Origin: Ophiodon elongatus
Lineage: Eukaryota > Chordata > Actinopteri > Perciformes > Hexagrammidae
Assembly: GCA_016806645.1 (NCBI GenBank)
Contig: JACSYO010000018.1
Location: forward strand, 12,501 to 76,500
DNA length: 64,000 bases
Direction of reading: 5' to 3'
Below, in pieces: positions 21,456 through 33,570 of this stretch. The notes beneath the pieces are model-generated. The model saw nothing but the letters and a program-made list of their open reading frames with translations. It was not told the DNA's origin and did not search any database. The position numbers and the translations under genes are program-made. How positions within the stretch are numbered: the first letter of the stretch is position 1; every line of letters starts with the position of its first letter.

Positions 21456-21456
21456 C
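21387..21456. repeat. (GT)n microsatellite, interrupted
   Basis: This GT array has interruptions at about 21395-21400 and a CG step at 21418, ending in gcgtgcgc. It is the third member of the 21-kb GT/CA/GT trio. Confidence 0.96.
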
Positions 21457-21801
21457 GCCTGTTGAGAGCTGGATGAGGGAAACTGAGAGGGAGCAGATTG
21501 AAATGGTAGGCTGAGGACGGAGAGAGAGTTGATTATTAAAGGGATGGAAGGTCAGAGGTCTGAATATGGGAAGTTTAGTTTTTCCAAACTCTCTTACTTT
21601 GGGAGCACCTCATTAACTCCCCCCCCTCCCCCTGCACACCAGGTGGATAGGTAGGACATTTGGGAACAAACCCACTGGTTCCAGATATTGGGAGGGAAAA
21701 CACAATCAAGTGCATTTTAAGTGACTTAAGAGAAACATTTGCTGAATGTTAAAATATAAAAAGTTGAAGCAAATACACGTTTATACCTCAGTATGTTTAA
21801 A
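21457..21801. other. Unassigned
   Basis: This is mixed sequence with a C-rich run at about 21620-21635. No gene was recognised. Confidence 0.5.
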
Positions 21802-22280
21802 TTGATTGTATAGAAGTCTATAGAAAATGACTCTACTTCTCTCTTGATTTACTCCCTCAGTAAACATTGTAAACATGAGTTTATGTCTCAATCTCTAGTT
21901 TCAAGTCTTCTTCAATACAGCATGATGTTTATTTAGTAAATTATGGTCCATTTAGAGTCAAATAGACCATAACATAGGATATGCTTTAGGGCGGGGCTAC
22001 AAGGTGATTGACAGGTTGCTGCTACGGCGTTGTCCGGTCTGGGAGTTGTCATGTTTTATCGTAGAACTTGAACCCTTTTAGTGTAGTTTCAGTTCATGAA
22101 AGTTGATTGTAACATTTTGGTCACTTAAAACTGTCATATACAGCATTTGGTTATACTTAGCTCCACCCTCTTGTGTCACCTGTGGTTGCAAAAAAAACAC
22201 GATTGCGACGGCCATAATGTTGAATTCAAGGCTTCAAAACTGTAGTGCACAAACAAATGAGTGACTTCCCGGTGACTACA
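21802..22280 (+). mobile_element. Family A interspersed element, copy 2
   Basis: The left part repeats the 3251-3345 sequence (tatagaagtctatagaaaat through agtaaacattgtaaacatga). It continues with cattatggtcc-type sequence, gactctaa-type sequence and agggcggggctacaa, which match, inverted, the copy at 40168-40560. The right part (gcttcaaaactgtagtgcac) matches the 25.8-kb copy. It stops just before the shared terminal motif and lacks the CTCF-like block, so it is truncated at both ends. Confidence 0.65.
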
Positions 22281-22704
22281 TGATTGAATAAACGTGGCAC
22301 TGAACTGCACTGGTCTGAACTTATGATTGTCAAACTGGGAAAAGATTGCAGCTGTTCTGAACGAGGTGAAAAATGTATGCTGAATTATCTGCCTAAAAAG
22401 AAATTCTGAATACATTTGAGACAAAAAGTAGGCCATGCACCTGCTGAATTATCAGGCCATCAGACCAGGAGGTTTTCCCGTGTGTTCCCTAACAATGCTT
22501 ACTCTTGGTGGTGGCTCTAACCTACTAAAGTTTGATATTTGAAAAATCCTTAAAAATCAGATGTATGACCAAGGACTTTGGGAGTTTCACTAAAACATAA
22601 GCACAGCTGAAGGGATTCTTCCATGAAGTGTAGCCTGGTGGAAATGATCAAATTCAGCATTCTGGTATGATCAAAAACCTCATAAGTATTTTTATTGTAA
22701 AGAA
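22281..22704. other. Unassigned
   Basis: This is AT-rich with no recognised repeat. A minus-strand frame (22176-22436) starts inside the family A copy and is not a gene. Confidence 0.45.
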
Positions 22705-22845
22705 CCTGGACAAAAACATCAGGGGATCATACATGTCCGTAGGATTCAACATAAATGTCTATATTAATGCCATGGCCATTTAATAGGTGAGATAGTTCGG
22801 TCTGGACCAAAATGGTGAACCAACCAACAAGCTAACATTGCAAAA
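22705..22845 (+). mobile_element. Family E interspersed repeat fragment
   Basis: The block gagatagttcggtctggacc followed by aaaatggtgaaccaaccaac (about 22789-22829) corresponds to gagatatttcagttcggacc and aaagtggtggaccgaccaac at 48161-48200. It is diverged and 5'-truncated compared with the 47.5-kb copy. Confidence 0.55.
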
Positions 22846-23530
22846 ATCCAAAGTCTATTGGCATAAATAAAAAAGTTTTAAAAAATCAAGACTATGTAAT
22901 TTGCTTTTTATAATCACTGCAAACCAAAGTCTCTTCTTTTTTTAACCTTTTAACTTGATTCTATTTGTTTAATGAAAACATCTGGTCTCTTTGGAGGAAA
23001 ATACATTTTAATAACATGAAAAAGTTAAATTAGGAGATGCTGCTGAGGAATATCTGGTGTAATGCAGCGCGACTCTATCTTTAAACCTTTAGCACTCCAT
23101 TTTACTTTTTTCTATTTGAAATGTCTGATTTTGGATTAACTTGATTGTACTACAAACGAAAAAGAAATCCCATCTTTAATCTCTCCAAACTGACTGCATC
23201 CCGAGTGCTTTCAGTATGTGATCCATAAATATTTCGGAAAATGATACGGCACTTGTAGTTTAAGTGTTTCAATGTTTTGGAACAAAGAGCCCCGAAGCAT
23301 GTTTTAGTTGAAAGGAGCTGTTAATCCCCAAGTTGCCGAGTTAGATAAGGGATCAAATCGAGAAGTACTTGTCTTTAGAAAATATCTTCCCTTACAAAAT
23401 ATCAATAAGCCATCTCATAGTTCGGCAACAGAGTTACAAGATATAATCGGACAGCTGAGATTACTATCACACACACACTCCCCCTGCGGCTACGACATAA
23501 TACAGAGATGATAAAACTAATCTAAAACAC
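22846..23530. other. Unassigned, AT-rich
   Basis: No gene, RNA or repeat was recognised before the pentanucleotide array. Confidence 0.5.
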
Positions 23531-23958
23531 AGGAGAGGAGAGGAGAGGAGAGGAGAGATGAGAAGAGAAGAGGAGAGGAGAGGAGAGGAGAGAAGAGGAG
23601 AGGAGAGAAGAGGAAAGGAGAGGAGAGGAGAGGAGAGATGAGAAGAGAAGAGAAGAGGAGAGGAGAGGAGAGGAGAGAAGAGAAGAGGAGAGGAGAGGAG
23701 AGGAGAGGAGAGGAGAGGAGAGGAGAGATGAGAAGAGAAGAGGAGAGGAGAGGAGAGGAGAGGAGAGAAGAGAAGAGGAGAGGAGAGGAGAGGAGAGGAG
23801 AGGAGAGGAGAGGAGAGGAGAGAAGAGGAGAGAAGAGGAGAGGAGAGGAGAGGAGAGGAGAGAAGAGGAGAGGAGAGGAGAGGAGAGGAGAGGAGAGGAG
23901 AGAAGAGGAGAGGAGAGGAGAAGAGAGGAGAGGAGAGGAGAGGAGAGGAGAGGAGAGA
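23531..23958. repeat. (GGAGA)n homopurine array, about 428 bp
   Basis: This is a 5-bp period array of the aggag type. It is purine-only on the plus strand except for a few T bases in the recurring interruption agatgagaagagaag (23556-23570, 23636-23650, 23726-23740). Further agaag interruptions are scattered. Long mirror-symmetric homopurine tracts of this kind can form triplex (H-DNA). The Ser/Leu/Pro frames on the minus strand and Arg/Glu frames on the plus strand are artefacts. Confidence 0.97.
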
Positions 23959-24189
23959 ATAGGAGGGAAAATAAATAACAAAATAAGAATATCTGGAAGC
24001 GGAGCATGAAGAGGAAAATAAATGAGGAGATGAGGGGAAGAGAAAATGAACCAGAGGAAAGAGAGGAATTCCCTGTTACAGTGTTAATTGGTTTATAAAG
24101 AGCAGAAAATCTACTCAGTCCCATGAAATACAAGGAGTTGGTTACAACCATGTACATCCAAAAAGTCATCTCTTTTTATCGCGACCAAT

Positions 24190-24190
<1 letters not shown>
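23959..24190. other. Unassigned
   Basis: This is purine-biased at its left end as the array decays, then mixed. No gene was recognised. Confidence 0.5.

Positions 24191-24230
<40 letters not shown>
24191..24230. repeat. (CA)20 microsatellite
   Basis: This is a pure CA array, preceded by ATG and followed by TACAG. Confidence 0.96.
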
Positions 24231-24234
<4 letters not shown>

Positions 24235-25074
24235 GAAACCCCTAAAAATGCAATGCATTATTAATGCATTCATTTGTTCATCACTTTAATGTTGCAGCTG
24301 GTAAAGTTGACGCTAACTTTACTCAATAATTAGTTTAATATGAATTAATAATTAGGCTATATACTGCTTAATAATACATCAGAGTTTAATAGTCAATTCA
24401 TAGTTTGTATTTACAATCTGAATCTGCAAACTAGCCAAACTAGTAACTAATTTTGTCAAATAAATGTAGTGAAGTGAAAAGTACAATAGTTCCCTCTGAG
24501 ATGTAGTGGACTAGAAGTATAAAGTTACATAACATAAAAATATTTACAATAGCACAAACATGTTTACAAGAGCTAAAGGTTCTTTATAGATATAGCCTCT
24601 TCATTTTACTCTCAATGACCCAGATTGATATATTTGACCCAAAATCCATAACATGTTGTTCCCCCGGAGCCTCATAGAGAGTATGAGGTCCACCCACCAC
24701 AGTCTCACAAGACCCTGATGGAAACACTGAATACAGACACCCTCCATCTCTGCTCTGTGTAAATGAAATATACATGTGCAAGCTGTAACTGGAGGAGGAA
24801 CACAGCTTAGTTTGCACCCTGCACAAACACACAAACACACACACAGAATCCTCAGGTCTTTGATCAGGTAAATAGGTCAGCCCAGGATATGAGGAATGAG
24901 TGTGTGTCTTTGCTTGTATACAAAGCCAAAACTAAAAGAGTGCAGCCACTGTGAATGTCTAATATTTCACTGCACACTTGCTGCATTATCGTGGCAGTGG
25001 CAATCAACGTCATCCGGAATGCAGTTTTGATTGAATCCTATTGATCTCATAAGAAGTACTTTCATGTCAAAAGA
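24231..25074. other. Unassigned, AT-rich
   Basis: Two overlapping minus-strand frames at 24584-24844 are in different registers and start in a short CA-rich patch (24825-24846). Neither is recognised. No repeat was recognised. Confidence 0.45.
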
Positions 25075-25924
25075 AATGACAGACTCCAATGGCCACTTTA
25101 GGCTGGCTTCAAAAGCGGGTCAATGCCCATAGACCCCCATTTTAAAATACAGCAGGTTACAGCCTGGTACAAATGCTTTGGTCTCCGTAGCTAATTTCCC
25201 CATCCTTGACTGTACAGGGTGTGAAACGTAATATAACTCACCTGTTTCAATATATTATGGCTAAAAGTTATGCATAAAAAAGGGCCTGAGAACTTGAGTG
25301 ATAGGTGGGCACCATCATGGCAAGTCGTTAGCTGTCTGCTAGGCGTCACCTCAGCTAATTTTAGTTACTGACCTCTGTATTTGTGGTGTTGGTGCCCTTT
25401 GGAGAATTGTATGTGCAAACATCGGACAAATTAAATGGCTTGCTGTTTGATAAATCATACTAACAGACCGTCCGAGAAGTCTGTGCTACAGTTTTTTCAG
25501 GGGATGAAATTCTAGTATTTTTATTTATAAGTTTGCACAAATTTGTAAGTATGTGTGTCTGCGGTCACCAGATTTGGCTTGTTAGCTTAGTTTGTTGTAC
25601 TAAAAGACACTTTAAGGCGTCGGCTGTTAATTTTGAACAAACTTGCTTGTTTTTGCTTGCCAAAATTAGCATCCCAATTAAGATCGCAGTCAACATGAAA
25701 ATAAATATCCACTGATTTACAGATTTCTGTTTCCCAATCAAAGTCTATGGGAAATACTCTTTTTCGGGGCAATGGCACCATATGACGGACCCGGAAGCTG
25801 TTATACCAGAGTTGGCCACTATGTAAAGATGGTGACAACCAAAATTCCAAACTTGAGGCTTCAACACGGTAGTTCACTGACGTAGTCACGATGACTGCGT
25901 CCACTTCTTATACACAGTATATGG
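25075..25924 (+). mobile_element. Family A-related long element, about 850 bp
   Basis: The right end holds gcgtccacttcttatacaca (25897-25916), and the preceding gaggcttcaacacggtagtt matches the ends of other family A copies. The interior differs: gctggcttcaaaagcgggtc, then gtctccgtagctaatttccc, then gataggtgggcaccatcatg, then cctctgtatttgtggtg. I recall it as a second common percomorph repeat. No transposase-like frame is present. I read it as a non-autonomous element sharing its right module with family A. The left boundary is approximate. Confidence 0.55.
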
Positions 25925-26344
25925 GGTCGTGTCGAGATGGCACCTCTGGATGTGCGAAACTCTAGTAAGATGGTTCGGGTTAGGCATTGCTTTGAATGTA
26001 AAGGCTGGGATAGGTTTGTCTTTCACAAATCTAGAATGATCATCTCGACACAACATGGTACACAGTAGTATATGTAACGGCAGGTATCAGAAAATCATTT
26101 TCTACAGTGAATGATAGATACGGAAGATGTTATTAACACGTTAATTAATTGACATTTTCTTTACAAAGGTGTCTGAAGGTTTCTGCAGAACATTCAAATC
26201 TGTCATCAGTTGGTTGCCACTAGACTTTCAGTTAGCATGAGCCTTAAAAAATACATTTGCTTTTTTGATCAACAGTTGGGGCTATTCATCTCCAATGTTA
26301 CTGTTGATGTTTCTTCTTTGGAGATAGAGCAACATAATGTTAAT
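25925..26344. other. Unassigned
   Basis: This is AT-rich and no gene was recognised. The right part may belong to the family E fragment that follows. Confidence 0.45.
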
Positions 26345-26520
26345 TAAGTCACGCACTGAAGACTACCAGCCGCCCACACAATGCAGGTTAAAGTCATGCT
26401 TGCACCTTTCAACTCTTTGACGTTGTACTTCAGCATAGTGCATGCGTTCAGCTAAATGGGGACATTAATCAAGGAAGCAATGACAATGCTAATATTCGGA
26501 TGTTTAGCGAGTATGATTTT
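26345..26520 (-). mobile_element. Family E 5' fragment, inverted
   Basis: On the minus strand the segment reads catactcgctaaacatccg, then attagcattgtcattgcttc, then catttagctgaac. These correspond to the left portion of the family as I remember it and to the 47.6-kb copy (acacaatgacgatgccaaaa, then atttagcaggtatgtt). The match is diverged. Confidence 0.4.
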
Positions 26521-26523
26521 ACA

Positions 26524-26696
26524 TTACATTATATTTCATTTAGCAGACGCTTTTATCCAAAGTGACTTACAATAAGTGCATTCAACCATCAGAGTTCAAA
26601 CCCAGAACAACAAGAATAAAGAAAGTAAAATTTCCTCAAGAAAGCCAAACTACCAAGTGCTATAAGTAAGTGCCATTTAAGTGCTACTAAAGTAGT

Positions 26697-26754
<58 letters not shown>

Positions 26755-26915
26755 TGTTTTATTTTTTATTCCAAGTATAATCGGAAGAGATGTGTTTTTA
26801 GAGACTTCCTGCTGTCCTGATGTCATTGGGGAGCTCATTCCACCAATTAGGAGCAGGACAGCAAACATGTGATGTTCTTGAGTGGTTAGCTCAGTGACGG
26901 AGCTACAAGCCGATT
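26524..26915 (+). mobile_element. Second copy of the 7.3-kb interspersed element
   Basis: It matches 7275-7530 in order: catttagcagacgcttttat, agtgcattcaaccat, aaccaaa-type sequence, and tcggaagagatgtgttttta. It continues with gacttcctgctgtcctgatg and ggagctcattccaccaatta, which are missing from the 7.3-kb copy. A TA array has expanded where the other copy has only a short tatatatatg. The minisatellite-bearing right half is absent here. Confidence 0.7.
26699..26746. repeat. (TA)n microsatellite inside the element
   Basis: This TA array of about 48 bp ends in cacatatatg. It sits exactly where the sister copy has a short TA run (about 7460-7469), so it expanded after insertion. Confidence 0.95.
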
Positions 26916-27552
26916 GGTGAACAGGCTTTTCTACATCTTACTTTAGTATCTCAAATGTGATCAAAGTAAATCAAGTAGCAGCTGTGAAGCTAATTTGGAT
27001 CACCAAAATGTGAAATAAAATACATTTTCAGAATTAAAATGTTCACTTCTTAAGCTAGAATTATGAATGGTTAGTTTGGTTTTGTGCCACTCAGATCACC
27101 ACTGGTTGATTCACAGTATTATTTCACCCTCTCTCTCTCACTCTCTTTGCTGTTCAACTCTTTTTTCCCAGCACAAAGATTGAGAGAGAGACAATATCAA
27201 GTCATTAAATCCACTCTCCATTTATTTTTCTCTCTCCATCTCATATCGCTCTTCTAGAACTGGCATCGGCTCTATGTTGACTCCATTGCCATCATTAATT
27301 GTAGCCTTGTGTGTGTGTGTGTGTACAGTATGTGCACACGGGCATGTGTCTCACTGTCCCTGCAGTCAGCTTGAATCACTGCAGGACACCCAGTTACAGT
27401 AGCCAATTAGAGGCCACACGCAATTGTATGCCATACACACACAGTATTTGTCTAGTGGGCCACAGAGCTAATGTCTTCCTAATATGTGACCATCAAAACA
27501 ACATCTTGCATTCAACAATCTCTAAAGTAGCTATTCTTGTCTTAGTCCACAG
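26916..27552. other. Unassigned
   Basis: This is mixed sequence with a short GT run at 27308-27325 and a CT-rich patch near 27128-27150. No gene was recognised. Confidence 0.45.
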
Positions 27553-27615
27553 CTGTCTGTCTGTCTGTCTGTCTATCTTATCTATCTATGTATCTATCTT
27601 ATCTATCTATCTGTC

Positions 27616-27687
<72 letters not shown>

Positions 27688-27790
27688 GTATATATCTATC
27701 TATCTATGTATCTATCTTATCTATTTATCTATCTTATCTATCCTATCTGTCTGTCTGTCTGTCTATTACGTCTCTCTGTCTGTCTTGCTC
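27553..27790. repeat. (CTAT/CTGT)n tetranucleotide array, about 238 bp
   Basis: A central CTAT array with ATCTTATC and ATGTATC interruptions is bordered on both sides by CTGT runs (27553-27573 and about 27747-27764). The symmetric CTGT borders suggest that CTAT units arose within an older CTGT array. The Ile/Tyr/Leu/Ser frames (up to 192 codons) are artefacts. Confidence 0.96.
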
Positions 27791-28288
27791 TCTTTAGTTC
27801 TTCATTTTCAGACAGTGAGGAGCCAATTACCATGCAGGGGTCTCCAGACTCCTTCCTCCCAGCCCTCCTGCTGGTTGGCTGAGAGCTGACCAATCAAAGG
27901 TCTCATGGGGGGGCATAACGCTGACCCGGGGAAATGTCATCTCGCTGAGTGAAGATGTCTCTACCGTTTAATTTACCATGCATTAAATACAAGAACTAAG
28001 CATGCATCTTCCAGCTCAGAGCTCTTACGTGCTTGTGTGTGATGCTATGGTCTTGATTTGTGAAGAATAAGGACTCTTTCAAGGCTGCTAACCAAAAAAT
28101 GAAACTGATTAAAGTTTAGACTATTGTTTTACTCAGAACACGCTGACAGACAACCGCTACCAATCTTTTTGCAACACACTGCCAACTTGATCAGAAAAGT
28201 GTTTAGACAAAATGCTCATGTATTCTTTTGAGGCGTGATGCATCACCAATCCATCATAGTCTTTTTGGAGGCAAACACTGTTATTGGG

Positions 28289-28292
<4 letters not shown>
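27791..28292. other. Unassigned
   Basis: This is mixed sequence with a G-run at 27907-27913. No gene or repeat was recognised. Confidence 0.5.
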
Positions 28293-28337
<45 letters not shown>

Positions 28338-28371
28338 GGTGTGTGTGTGGGGGGATTCGAGGGGAGGGGGG
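28293..28371 (+). repeat. (GT)n microsatellite with G-quadruplex-like right end
   Basis: The GT array (28293-28348) leads into G runs at 28337-28339, 28349-28354, 28361-28364 and 28366-28371. With loops of 9, 6 and 1 bases, this fits a relaxed quadruplex pattern on the plus strand. Confidence 0.9.
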
Positions 28372-28784
28372 TTATATTAAAGCTGCACTTGGCTCTGCTC
28401 CAGACTTCTGATGTAGAGTGTCTCTGTTTTTCCAAATAAAATTCTAATTTTAGATACATTTCCCTTACACAGTGATGCATGAATAAATAGTTAAAGTTGC
28501 AATAAAATCAAAGGATTTTCATTTGATTAGGTGACTTTTAAAGTTCTAATGTACAAAAACAGCCTTTCTTTCCTACTTTTCAGGACTGCACATTCTAGAA
28601 AATGCACATACCAATAGGCCAGTCAGTAAAACATCACATCTTTTTAATAATCCTCCACAGTTAGGTAATGTATACTATTACAGCTGTACTGCATAAAATG
28701 TGTAATAGGAAAGAAGTATATGACTATCCCATGGAGAGCTAGCGGCTAACTCTGTGGTTACCTTTGGTGTCACGCAGCGTTTAA
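28372..28784. other. Unassigned, AT-rich
   Basis: No gene or repeat was recognised before the family B copy. Confidence 0.5.
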
Positions 28785-28990
28785 GTGTTTTTTTCATTTT
28801 GGCACTAGTCCCGTTTTGGTTCAGTCTACCGGCTCTCATCGAACTATTTTCCAGTTGGAAAAGCAGCTAAAGACGAAGATATTTCCCTCAGAAGTTGGTG
28901 GAGACCAAAGCAGAGCTAAAAGATGAGTGGACATCGGATTTGATTTGTCAGTTGGCCAACAAACACGACTCCAAATGAATGCTAATGCTG
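28785..28990 (+). mobile_element. Family B interspersed repeat, copy 3
   Basis: The blocks gaagatatttccctcagaag and ttggtggagaccaaagcaga (about 28877-28916) match copies 1 and 2. The following caaacacgactccaaatgaa is part of the family as I remember it. Non-coding. Confidence 0.6.
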
Positions 28991-31900
28991 CAATTACTTG
29001 GGCAACTTCTTGCTAACATGTTTGTCATACTAACCACTGCCCCCAGGTGGCCAAAAAAATTATTATTGCTGCTTTGGATCACTGTTTAATTCTACAGTAC
29101 CTAGATTTGTATGTCACCATACCAACATCGCCCCAGAAGCCTCCCTGTGTCGTTTTCCGTGGCTGAAACCCTTTCTGTGTCCGTATAAATGTTTTACATG
29201 CAAGAAGGAAGCGTAACTAACAGAGTGAGAACTCCCATCCAAGTTCATTTTGGAGACCCTGCTGCTGTAAGAAGGTGGATTTCATCTGTAGCTACATTTA
29301 TGCAAAAATACCTGCCGTGTAGTCACAAAAGCATCTCTCTCCCAGTGTCTGTGCCCTGATCCTCCTCTGTGTATCCGTGCACATTCGTGTTATACCGCAA
29401 CGAAGCATCACTAACCGAATGAGAAGTACCATTTGGGCTGGATCCAGAGCCTCTTCCCTGTAAAGACTGGGCTCTTCCACAGCATGTCCACGTCTCACCG
29501 ATGCAACCGTACAGAGGTGTGCATGCCGAGCGTCTCCAGCCAAACCCCGCAGTCCTCCGTAGCACTGTGAGTGATCCGACTGGGTAAGAACACAGGGATG
29601 TTCACATGGATACTGAGGCCTGAGGCCGAACTGAGTAGGAGGCATCAAGAGTTGCTTCCTCCCAACTGCACACAGAGGGCAACTTTGAAACGCAAAACAT
29701 GTTCTGCTACACCTCGCTTACTCTTCCAGTTTCCTTAGACATATCTCTTCTTTGTCTCTCTTACTTAATCTGTACATCTGTATCCGCCTTATGTGCGTCA
29801 GCGCTCTCTTTCTCTAAATACTCTTAACTGCCAAACATACTTCCTCCCGGCAGCCTGAACAAGACGGAGACGAGGGTTTGAAATAGAAGAGAGGGTTTCT
29901 CTGTTACCGCCAGCGACGCTCTCTCCGGCTCGCCTCCTTTTCCCAATTCATGTATTCTTTAGGAAGGCCTGCATTCTCACATACCGACAGACATTGCATT
30001 TGTCATAGTACCCGGGGCCTCGCTCTATGCAAGCATGCTAGGTGGCAGGATAGGTGTCCATACGGTGAAGTATTCTGAGAAGATGGATTAGGTTGCCCCT
30101 TTACGTGATCCGCATGGGTCGTGGTTTCACAGCGAAAGAGCGGAGAGAAACTCTATGTGCTCCATGTGTATCAAGCTCCTCTTTCACTTTGCAGGCAATC
30201 ATGGCTTTACATAATTGACATTGATCGTATGCTGGACATTCAAATATGACTCACTTAAAGACATTGAAGACTTTTATCGTAAAGTTCCCTAAATGGGTTG
30301 ACGTGACTGATCCCCTGGTGGTTTGACTGGAGAGAATCTTCACCCAACCTTGGCTTAATTTACAATGGATTTCATGTTTTGTGGGTTTTTTGTCCAGGTA
30401 CATGGTCTTCCGCTGGGGAAATTACAGTTTTGTTTAATTTACTCTCTAAAAATCTCCCGTGACTGTCCAGCTCCCAAAATCCAAATGAGACATGAGAGGA
30501 GCTCATAGAAAACTGTCTGGAACCAGAGTCTTCAGTGAGGCAGCAGCAGGAGATTCACGTGACCTTCTTTGGATTTCGCCTCTCCGACAACGTAGACGAT
30601 GCCTGACCTTATTGATTGTGGGGGCTGGAAGGAGGACTGCAGACACTACTCAAGCCGCCTGCCATCTCACTGAGCCTGTTTGCTACTCTGATTTGTATTT
30701 GGTTAAAGGCAGAAAATTGTACATGAATTAAAGATAAGGCAGTAAAAGGCCGCGCTCTTTGTAGTGCCGATGGAAAACAAACTATCAATCATAAAGTAGA
30801 ACATCTCTAACACAGAAACTAAACATGATTATAGAGTCAGTTTACTATAAGCTGTTTTCTAAATTGATATGAATTCCTACGAAAATAGTGTTGTTTTTTT
30901 TGGTGGAACAACCTCTGATTTTATTTAGCCCCGAGCACTTTTGAAAACCAATCCTACACTTTGTCCAGGAGGCGAGTAATTGGAAAAGATTCTGCTGCAG
31001 TTGAAACAACTCACTACTGAACCTGAGGAAACATTTGGTCAGTGTGTGTTGCTCTGGAGGCGCTCTGTCAAGTCGGTCTCCTTAGTGATGGCTCTGAAAT
31101 CACTTTTTGACGGACAGCATGTGCTACAAATGAGCATCTGCATTTTATAGGGACGGTCTAACAAAGGGATTCCACCATGTTGCATTGTGGGATTCAGTGT
31201 TTTGAAGAAATACAAAGGACTAAAAGTTAGGATCAGGCATGCAAACTCATCAGGGGGGAAAAAGGTGATCCCCCCCAATTTTTTACACGCTGCTTTCTGG
31301 TGCATTAACCCGATGACTTTTCTCCATGAAATAGGCACCAATTTATGCATAAAAAGTATATAAAAAAAACCATTACCTTTAAAAAATATGCTGCTTGTGA
31401 TGAAGCAGTCATTTTTCTCACCTTACTGAACAAAAATAAAATCAACTATTTAAACTATCCAACTATGTTTTAGAATATGAATAAAACTAACAGCTGTGCT
31501 AAACTAAACTTTATCAACTTTGAAGACAATCAGAATCCACACCAAAGAAAAAAGTGACAGGTTTGAATGCCTGTAGGACATCTCAACCTCTGTCGCTAGG
31601 ATTTTTAACCATTTTTTTTTTTCTTTATCAGATTCTTGCAAATCCGCCCAATCTGTGGAATACAGAGCTGCCCAAGTAGCAGACAGCTTCAAATCCTGCC
31701 AACAACAATATAAGCTCCAACATGCTCACCATTTTTATGCCAGATAGCTTCAGGAGAGGCTTTTGGGTACCTGATTCCTCTAATCTAACATCGTCGTATG
31801 AGAATGACCCAACTCTACATTCTGTAAGACTTTGAAATTCATAAAAAATTGCCCATATCCCTAAATCACATTCTTCTTTACCTATTCAACAGTCCCTTGA

Positions 31901-32262
31901 TAGAAAGAGACAAATGAGACCTAGGAAGACTGGCAGAAAGGGCCATAAACAAATTGACAGTGATGGAGAGAGATTAAGATTGAGAGAAACGATGCCACTA
32001 CAGTAGTATGGAGCGACGGAGGGGGGAGGGGTCATAGCGTGTGTGTGTGTATGCAGAGGTCACGGTGGGACTATGGGCAGCATTGTGAAAAGGACGATTG
32101 GTGTTAAATTGGGGTGAAAAGAGGCTTAGGTATAGATGGAGAGACTGAGTGAGAGAGGGAGGAAGCTAGAGAGAGATGGTCACCCTTCGCTCCACACATG
32201 GATTAGAGGCTATAGAGACACTGACAGGCTCAAAACCTGGCTTACACTGCTAAAGCCCTGCA

Positions 32263-32263
<1 letters not shown>
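28991..32263. other. Unassigned 3.3-kb stretch, no gene supported
   Basis: This is the longest stretch without simple repeats in the left half. Two minus-strand frames overlap at 29298-29648 (116 codons) and 29323-29565 (80 codons) in a GC-richer patch, with no recognised domain. A purine-rich patch with a short GT run lies at about 31985-32185. A T run is at about 31611-31622. A gggggg/cccccc pair at 31253-31276 could form a small hairpin. I found no exon I could defend. Confidence 0.4.

Positions 32264-32338
<75 letters not shown>
32264..32338. repeat. (CA)n microsatellite, about 75 bp
   Basis: This is a CA array with one CG step near its right end (about 32331). Confidence 0.97.
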
Positions 32339-33420
32339 ACTCAGTATGTGTCAGACCCAACAGCTACAGTATATTTAGAAGTGGGAGAGAATACTTGACT
32401 GTTGTGGCTGTCAAAATGTCTCCGTTCTCGCCGAGATTTATCTGCTGATTTGAGGTCTCGACGGACTGGGCACATTTTTTGGCGTATTCAGACGGGCCAC
32501 ATTCTCAGCCTCCACGACAGCAATATTTTTTACAGTGCTTTTCTTGCTTTCAGTATCCAGCGGCTACGCAGACATACAGCATCGTGATTCCTTCCGAATG
32601 AGGATCCCAAAGCAACTGATTAGCAAACAAATAAGTGGTTTGATTAAGTACTCTATGGCTGTTGTAGAAGTGTGTTGATTTGCCCAGTAGAAAGTAGGAA
32701 ACAGTCTTTGGAGAATATACTTTTCCTACATCATGTATCATTATTAAACCATGCATGTTTAGAAGAATACATTTTGACTTGATGATGATGGTCAATGAAA
32801 AGTCATGTACAATTATATATCTAATGTAAACAATATAAAAAGGTGTATCGCTTTTTGATATAATTTCTATCGTGATACATTTTTTTGTGGAGTTTTTCCT
32901 TATCTGATATGTGGGTCAAAGGACGGAGGATTACATATGTTGTGCAGACTGTAAAGCACTCTGAGGCAAAAAAACCCCAGCTGAAGTCAACAGTCAAACA
33001 AGGAGAGCTGGTACCTTGCTCCTGTCGTCTAGACATGGTTTGATTACAAAACTTCAGGCCAAAAAACATCTTCAAAGTTTGCCACATGCCTGTCAGGAAT
33101 ATTTGGACATTCACCATAAACGGACTACAGACTACAATACACAGAAATGAGTTAACACAGTGTTCTGTTTGTTTCTGCTTATGTAGGAACAGTATCTCTG
33201 TTGTACAATAATGGTTAATAGATAAATCAAATGATCAATGGAGAAGATGTGCCCACCCCCAGATAACACAAATAATTAAATGTATAGCAGTGCATTTTCG
33301 ATCTGTATGAATGTTTGACGTCACACCACATGTCCATTACTTGTACATTGTAATGAAGCCGAATGTAAACACCAATAGTTTAAATCATGATTTAAGATTT
33401 TGGCCTCATTGCCCGGCCCT
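32339..33420. other. Unassigned
   Basis: This is AT-rich. Minus-strand frames of 81 and 98 codons are unrecognised. A cgctttttgatataatttct stretch near 32850 resembles a dispersed repeat only weakly. Confidence 0.45.
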
Positions 33421-33570
33421 ATCATGGCAATCCATCCAATTGTGGTTGAGGTATTTCACTCAAAACCACAAATATCAACCGTACGGTGGCGCCAAAGAAG
33501 AAGTCAGAAGATCACCGAAGTCATTAGCATTCCTCCTCTGGAGACCATGAAGGTCTGTACAGAAGTTTGT
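33421..33570 (+). mobile_element. Family E interspersed repeat fragment
   Basis: The order atcatggcaatccatccaat, then gaggtatttcactcaaaacc, then cacaaatatcaacc, then aagtcagaagatcaccgaag, then gagaccatgaaggtctgtac is the internal repeat block also seen at 47845-47940 and 48020-48125. Only this internal part is present. Confidence 0.65.

Noticed and set aside
23517..24169. 215- and 154-codon Ser/Leu/Pro frames and a 123-codon Arg/Glu frame
   Set aside because: They are frames through the GGAGA pentanucleotide array. Overlapping registers read the same 5-bp unit.
27311..27889. 192-codon plus-strand frame rich in Tyr-Leu-Ser-Ile
   Set aside because: Its core is the CTAT/CTGT array. The flanking residues match no family.
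29298..29648. Overlapping minus-strand frames of 116 and 80 codons in a GC-richer patch
   Set aside because: Two registers are open at once and neither resembles a known protein. No splice or start evidence I could defend.
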